Source: Desulfuromonadales bacterium
Lineage (GTDB): Bacteria; Desulfobacterota; Desulfuromonadia; Desulfuromonadales; BM103
Assembly: GCA_030640215.1 (NCBI GenBank)
Contig: DAOWJU010000120.1
Span: 1 to 7,700, forward strand
DNA length: 7,700 nt
Direction: 5' to 3'
Shown: positions 4,973 through 7,700 of the stretch, one piece after another
Layout: every line of letters begins with the position of its first letter
Numbering within the stretch: position 1 is the first letter of the stretch
Notes under the pieces: model-generated
Databases searched by the model: none
Told to the model about the DNA's origin: nothing
The model's input: only the letters and a program-made list of their open reading frames with translations
Position numbers and translations under genes: made by a program

Positions 4973-7069
4973 ATGCCAATTCGCAAGCCGCGTTCCGTCC
5001 AACAGAAGATGACGGGTATTATATTCCTGGTCAGCATGCTCGTGCTGTTCTTGACTTCTCTGCAGTTTGTTTTTTTTGAACTGAAGCATAAGCAGGATAC
5101 TGCCCGTGATGATATTAGCTCTCTGGCCGAGCTGATTTCAACGAATGCGCAGTTACCCATGACGATCAAGGACTATATTGGTGTCCGGAGTATCCTAAAC
5201 TCCCTCTCCGCTCGCAAAGATGTTGTCTCAGCCTATCTCATCTTGCCGAACGGTAAGTCGGTTGTCGGTTACTCACGGTCCCAGAACAGCCACATTCGCA
5301 TCGACTCGGCAAAAGAATTGAAATTCCTCCAGATTGAGGCCCGCCAGATCGCAGAGGGAGTGCAGCAGGGGGGTGAACAGAGCTGGCAAGAGGATGATCG
5401 ACTTGCGTATTTTATGCCGATCTCTTTTGAGGGTGGTCATGTCGGATATACTTATCTCAGCATAGAACTCATCGATTTGCGCAAGCATCAATTGCACCTC
5501 GCTCTTGGCTGGCTACTGGCTATGGGCGCAGCCATGCTGATGACCTATCTGTTAAGTGTGCGTCTGCAACGGAGCATCTCAGGTCCGGTTGAACAGCTTG
5601 CCTCGCAGATGCAACAGATCTCTCGCGAGAAGCGTCTGGTTGGTTTCGTGCCAAAAGAGACTGATGATGAGTTTAGCCTGCTCTTTCATGGTTTTGATGA
5701 AATGATGCGTGCCCTGAAAGAGCGCGATCAGATGCTGGAACGCCACCGCAAGAATCTCGAACTGGAAGTCCAGGTGCGGACCCGGGCACTGGAAACAGAA
5801 AAAGAGAGAGCGGAGCAGGCAACCGTTGCCAAGTCCCGCTTCCTGGCAAATATGAGCCATGAACTACGTACGCCGATGATCGGTGTCCTGGGCATGGCAG
5901 ACATTTTGCGGCAGAAAGATCTTGCCGAACAGGATCACCAGTTAGTTGAAACGATTTATCGGTCTGGTGATGCTCTGTTGACTATTCTCAACGATATTCT
6001 TGATTTCTCAAAGATTGAAGCCGGGCGCCTGGAGATCGATTCTGTGCCCATAGATCTCGTTCGAATCACTGAAGATGTGGCCTGCCTGATGAATGTGAAT
6101 GCTCATGCCAAAGGCATTGAGATTGTCATGGAAGCCTCTGCTGGTCTGCCGATTGTGGACGGGGATCCTAGTCGTATTCGCCAGATTTTGGTGAATCTGA
6201 TTGGCAATGCGATCAAGTTTACCGAGGCCGGGAAAATCACGATTTCGCTGTTGGCAACGAGTCGCCCCACGGAAGGAATGTCTGACTGGCTCTTCGTCGT
6301 TCAGGATACCGGAGTTGGTATCCCGCCAGAAGCTTTGTCACGGATATTTGATTCTTTTGATCAGGGCGACAGTAGTACGACCCGTAAATATGGCGGGACA
6401 GGGCTGGGCTTGGCGATCACCAAAGAGTTGGCCCTGTTGATGGGCGGGCAGGTTACGGTTGCAAGTCAGCTCGGCGAGGGCAGCACCTTTACTGTTCAGT
6501 TGCCAATGCCGCTCTCCAAACAGTCGGAATTGCCTTTGTTTATAACCGAGCAATCCCCCTTGTCAAAGCCTTCTTCCTTGCCAAAGCTCCCCACAGCTGT
6601 CCCCACTCTCTTGTCGCCAAAGTCTTCTGCTCCAGATGCTCCTCTTGCCGACGAGCCCGTTGCCTCAGGAGTCAGGCGCGTCCTGCTTGCTGAGGACAAC
6701 CCGACGACGCAGAGTCTGATCTCGATTCTGTTGCAGCAGTTGGGCATTGAACTAATGATTGTCGATGACGGTCAGGCCGCGATTGATTTCCTCGCAGATG
6801 AAAAGGTTGACCTGATTTTAATGGATTGTCAGATGCCGAAGTTAGATGGTTTCGAGGCAACGGCTCAATTACGCGCTCAGGGGCTTTCGACACCGATTGT
6901 CGCTTTGACAGCGTACGCTCGCGCGGAAGATGAGGAGCAATGCCTTGCGGCTGGTATGAACGATTTCCTCAGTAAACCATTCCGCCAATCTGAATTGAAA
7001 GATGTTTTGGTCCGCTGGCTTGGTGCTGATGCCTTGTCACAGAATTCGGCCCCTGCTTCAGTTCACTAA
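4973..7069 (+). CDS. Membrane-bound hybrid sensor histidine kinase (CHASE8-like sensor, HAMP, HisKA, HATPase, receiver)
   Basis: This 698-residue kinase shows, in order: transmembrane helix 1 (about 15-35); a periplasmic domain (36-173) resembling CHASE8, with AELISTNAQLPMTIKD and a following VSAYLILPNGK; transmembrane helix 2 (about 174-197); a HAMP linker (about 198-250, with Pro205 and the Asp-Glu pair ending at Glu233); a coiled coil; and HisKA with phospho-acceptor His296 in SHELRTP. Next come an ATPase domain with N-box Asn408 and Asn412, DTGVGIP from Asp445 and GGTGLGL (474-480), then a Pro/Ser-rich linker (about 515-567). It ends in a receiver domain with acidic pair Glu574-Asp575, phospho-acceptor Asp618, Thr646 and Lys668. 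All catalytic residues are present. There is no C-terminal HPt domain and no adjacent response regulator, so the output is encoded elsewhere or the receiver regulates the kinase itself. The ATG has a GGA six bases upstream and a further AGGGGG. The ligand cannot be told from sequence. Confidence 0.95.
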   Translation: MPIRKPRSVQQKMTGIIFLVSMLVLFLTSLQFVFFELKHKQDTARDDISSLAELISTNAQLPMTIKDYIGVRSILNSLSARKDVVSAYLILPNGKSVVGYSRSQNSHIRIDSAKELKFLQIEARQIAEGVQQGGEQSWQEDDRLAYFMPISFEGGHVGYTYLSIELIDLRKHQLHLALGWLLAMGAAMLMTYLLSVRLQRSISGPVEQLASQMQQISREKRLVGFVPKETDDEFSLLFHGFDEMMRALKERDQMLERHRKNLELEVQVRTRALETEKERAEQATVAKSRFLANMSHELRTPMIGVLGMADILRQKDLAEQDHQLVETIYRSGDALLTILNDILDFSKIEAGRLEIDSVPIDLVRITEDVACLMNVNAHAKGIEIVMEASAGLPIVDGDPSRIRQILVNLIGNAIKFTEAGKITISLLATSRPTEGMSDWLFVVQDTGVGIPPEALSRIFDSFDQGDSSTTRKYGGTGLGLAITKELALLMGGQVTVASQLGEGSTFTVQLPMPLSKQSELPLFITEQSPLSKPSSLPKLPTAVPTLLSPKSSAPDAPLADEPVASGVRRVLLAEDNPTTQSLISILLQQLGIELMIVDDGQAAIDFLADEKVDLILMDCQMPKLDGFEATAQLRAQGLSTPIVALTAYARAEDEEQCLAAGMNDFLSKPFRQSELKDVLVRWLGADALSQNSAPASVH

Positions 7070-7115
7070 CGGTACTGTATTAAGTCGTTTCATTATTGAT
7101 GCGACATTTATTCTT

Positions 7116-7700
7116 ATGAATAAACCTCTTCGAAAAGTTATTTACTGGGGATGTGCCCTTTCCATCTACGCCTTGATGGTCACGGCTGTTTTTGTCATGT
7201 TGTTTGAGCTTGAGGGAGATCAATTTTTCCATACACACTTAAACCCCTCTGCCATATTTGAGAGCCAGAAGGGAGGAATCTCCCTTGTTAAAACCGCCGA
7301 ACAATCTACGGAGTTTTCTAAGATATTGTTACCATTAGGGCCAGATGATGGTCGTTTGCCGGGTTTTTCTGAAATATGGGATGAACTCTCGCGAGCCACT
7401 GACGTTGATGCTGGAAAGCTGGAAGGCCATGGATTTGGAGGGCTTCAGGCGGTTAAGGATGTTGCGGATTTTTCCCAAGGCTCAGTGGCCGAACTCTTCC
7501 TCTCAGGGGAGCCCTTACAAGCATTTCGTCAGGGAAACTTTCTCCTGGTATTGAACAAGTCTGGCAAGGTGCAGATTGTTGACTGTACGAATCCTCGCGA
7601 ACCAAAGTTGTCAGGCCTTTTGCCGTATCGACAGGTTCAATATATGGAGATGTATGGAGAAATCGCCTACCTGCTTCTCCGTCGTCCAGACGCGCAACAA
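7116..7700 (+). CDS. Membrane-anchored LVIVD-repeat (beta-propeller) protein, N-terminal part, runs off the right edge
   Basis: An open frame runs from the ATG at 7116 to the last base (195 codons, no stop). A hydrophobic helix at about residues 9-30, preceded by basic residues (KPLRK), suggests an N-terminal membrane anchor or uncleaved signal with the rest outside the cytoplasm. Residues 31-133 match nothing I recognise. From about 134, the pattern QAFRQGNFLLVLNKSGKVQIVD, then CTNPREPKLSGLL, then MYGEIAYLLL fits the LVIVD repeat (blade with GxIVDxxxPxxPxLxG), which builds beta-propellers in surface or periplasmic proteins. At least one full blade and the start of a second are visible; more probably follow. 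No Shine-Dalgarno precedes the ATG, so the start is uncertain, though it best accommodates the membrane helix. The gene follows the kinase by 46 bases on the same strand with no terminator, so co-transcription is likely. The role is unknown. Confidence 0.75.
   Translation, partial: MNKPLRKVIYWGCALSIYALMVTAVFVMLFELEGDQFFHTHLNPSAIFESQKGGISLVKTAEQSTEFSKILLPLGPDDGRLPGFSEIWDELSRATDVDAGKLEGHGFGGLQAVKDVADFSQGSVAELFLSGEPLQAFRQGNFLLVLNKSGKVQIVDCTNPREPKLSGLLPYRQVQYMEMYGEIAYLLLRRPDAQQ

Noticed and set aside
4813..5169. A 118-codon minus-strand frame spanning the gap between the HxlR gene and the kinase
   Set aside because: It overlaps the ends of two secure genes, has no recognisable motif and reads as a shadow of the kinase's 5' end.
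7345..7554. A 69-codon plus-strand frame near the right edge
   Set aside because: It lies fully inside the longer open frame from 7116, which has a membrane helix and an LVIVD repeat; the short frame has no motif.

Overview
This window looks like ordinary chromosome from a Gram-negative bacterium with mid-range GC. The gene complement would suit a proteobacterium or a Desulfuromonas/Geobacter-like lineage: a cytoplasmic M16C presequence-protease homologue, a YhdH/AcuI reductase, a CHASE8-type hybrid kinase and CTTTGCG-rich intergenic repeats. That placement is an inference; no rRNA, tRNA or other marker gene is present to fix it. I see no phage, transposon, integrase or CRISPR array.

Layout, left to right. 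(1) Positions 1-73, minus strand: the first 24 codons of a gene that leaves the window, recognisable as a PLP-dependent low-specificity L-threonine aldolase. (2) 74-276: an intergenic region containing a 125-base imperfect palindrome built from short CTTTGCG/CGCAAAG words. (3) 277-3258, minus: a full-length M16C metallopeptidase with intact zinc and substrate-site motifs and an in-frame 21-bp tandem duplication in an interdomain loop. (4) 3333-3360: an intrinsic terminator for the gene to its right. (5) 3391-4377, minus: a YhdH/AcuI-type NADPH-dependent reductase. (6) 4378-4539: a divergent control region with an extended -10 promoter overlapped by a perfect 6-10-6 inverted repeat. (7) 4540-4857, plus: an HxlR/DUF24 regulator with a GTG start. 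(8) 4973-7069, plus: a membrane-bound hybrid histidine kinase. (9) 7116 to the right edge, plus: the N-terminal 195 residues of a membrane-anchored protein that enters an LVIVD-type beta-propeller repeat.

Two functional units stand out. The first is the divergent reductase/HxlR pair, which resembles known arrangements in which a thiol-based HxlR repressor controls an oxidoreductase that detoxifies electrophiles. The regulator has a Cys at position 9, where redox-sensing family members carry their sensing Cys, and a candidate operator lies over its own promoter. The second is the hybrid kinase followed 46 bases later, on the same strand and with no visible terminator, by the membrane-anchored propeller protein. 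This could be a sensory unit in which the propeller protein acts outside the inner membrane; that is speculation from context.

Nothing here is clearly a new biological system. The points most worth a second look are the palindromic repeat, the HxlR operator and Cys, the kinase/propeller pairing, and the tandem duplication in the peptidase.
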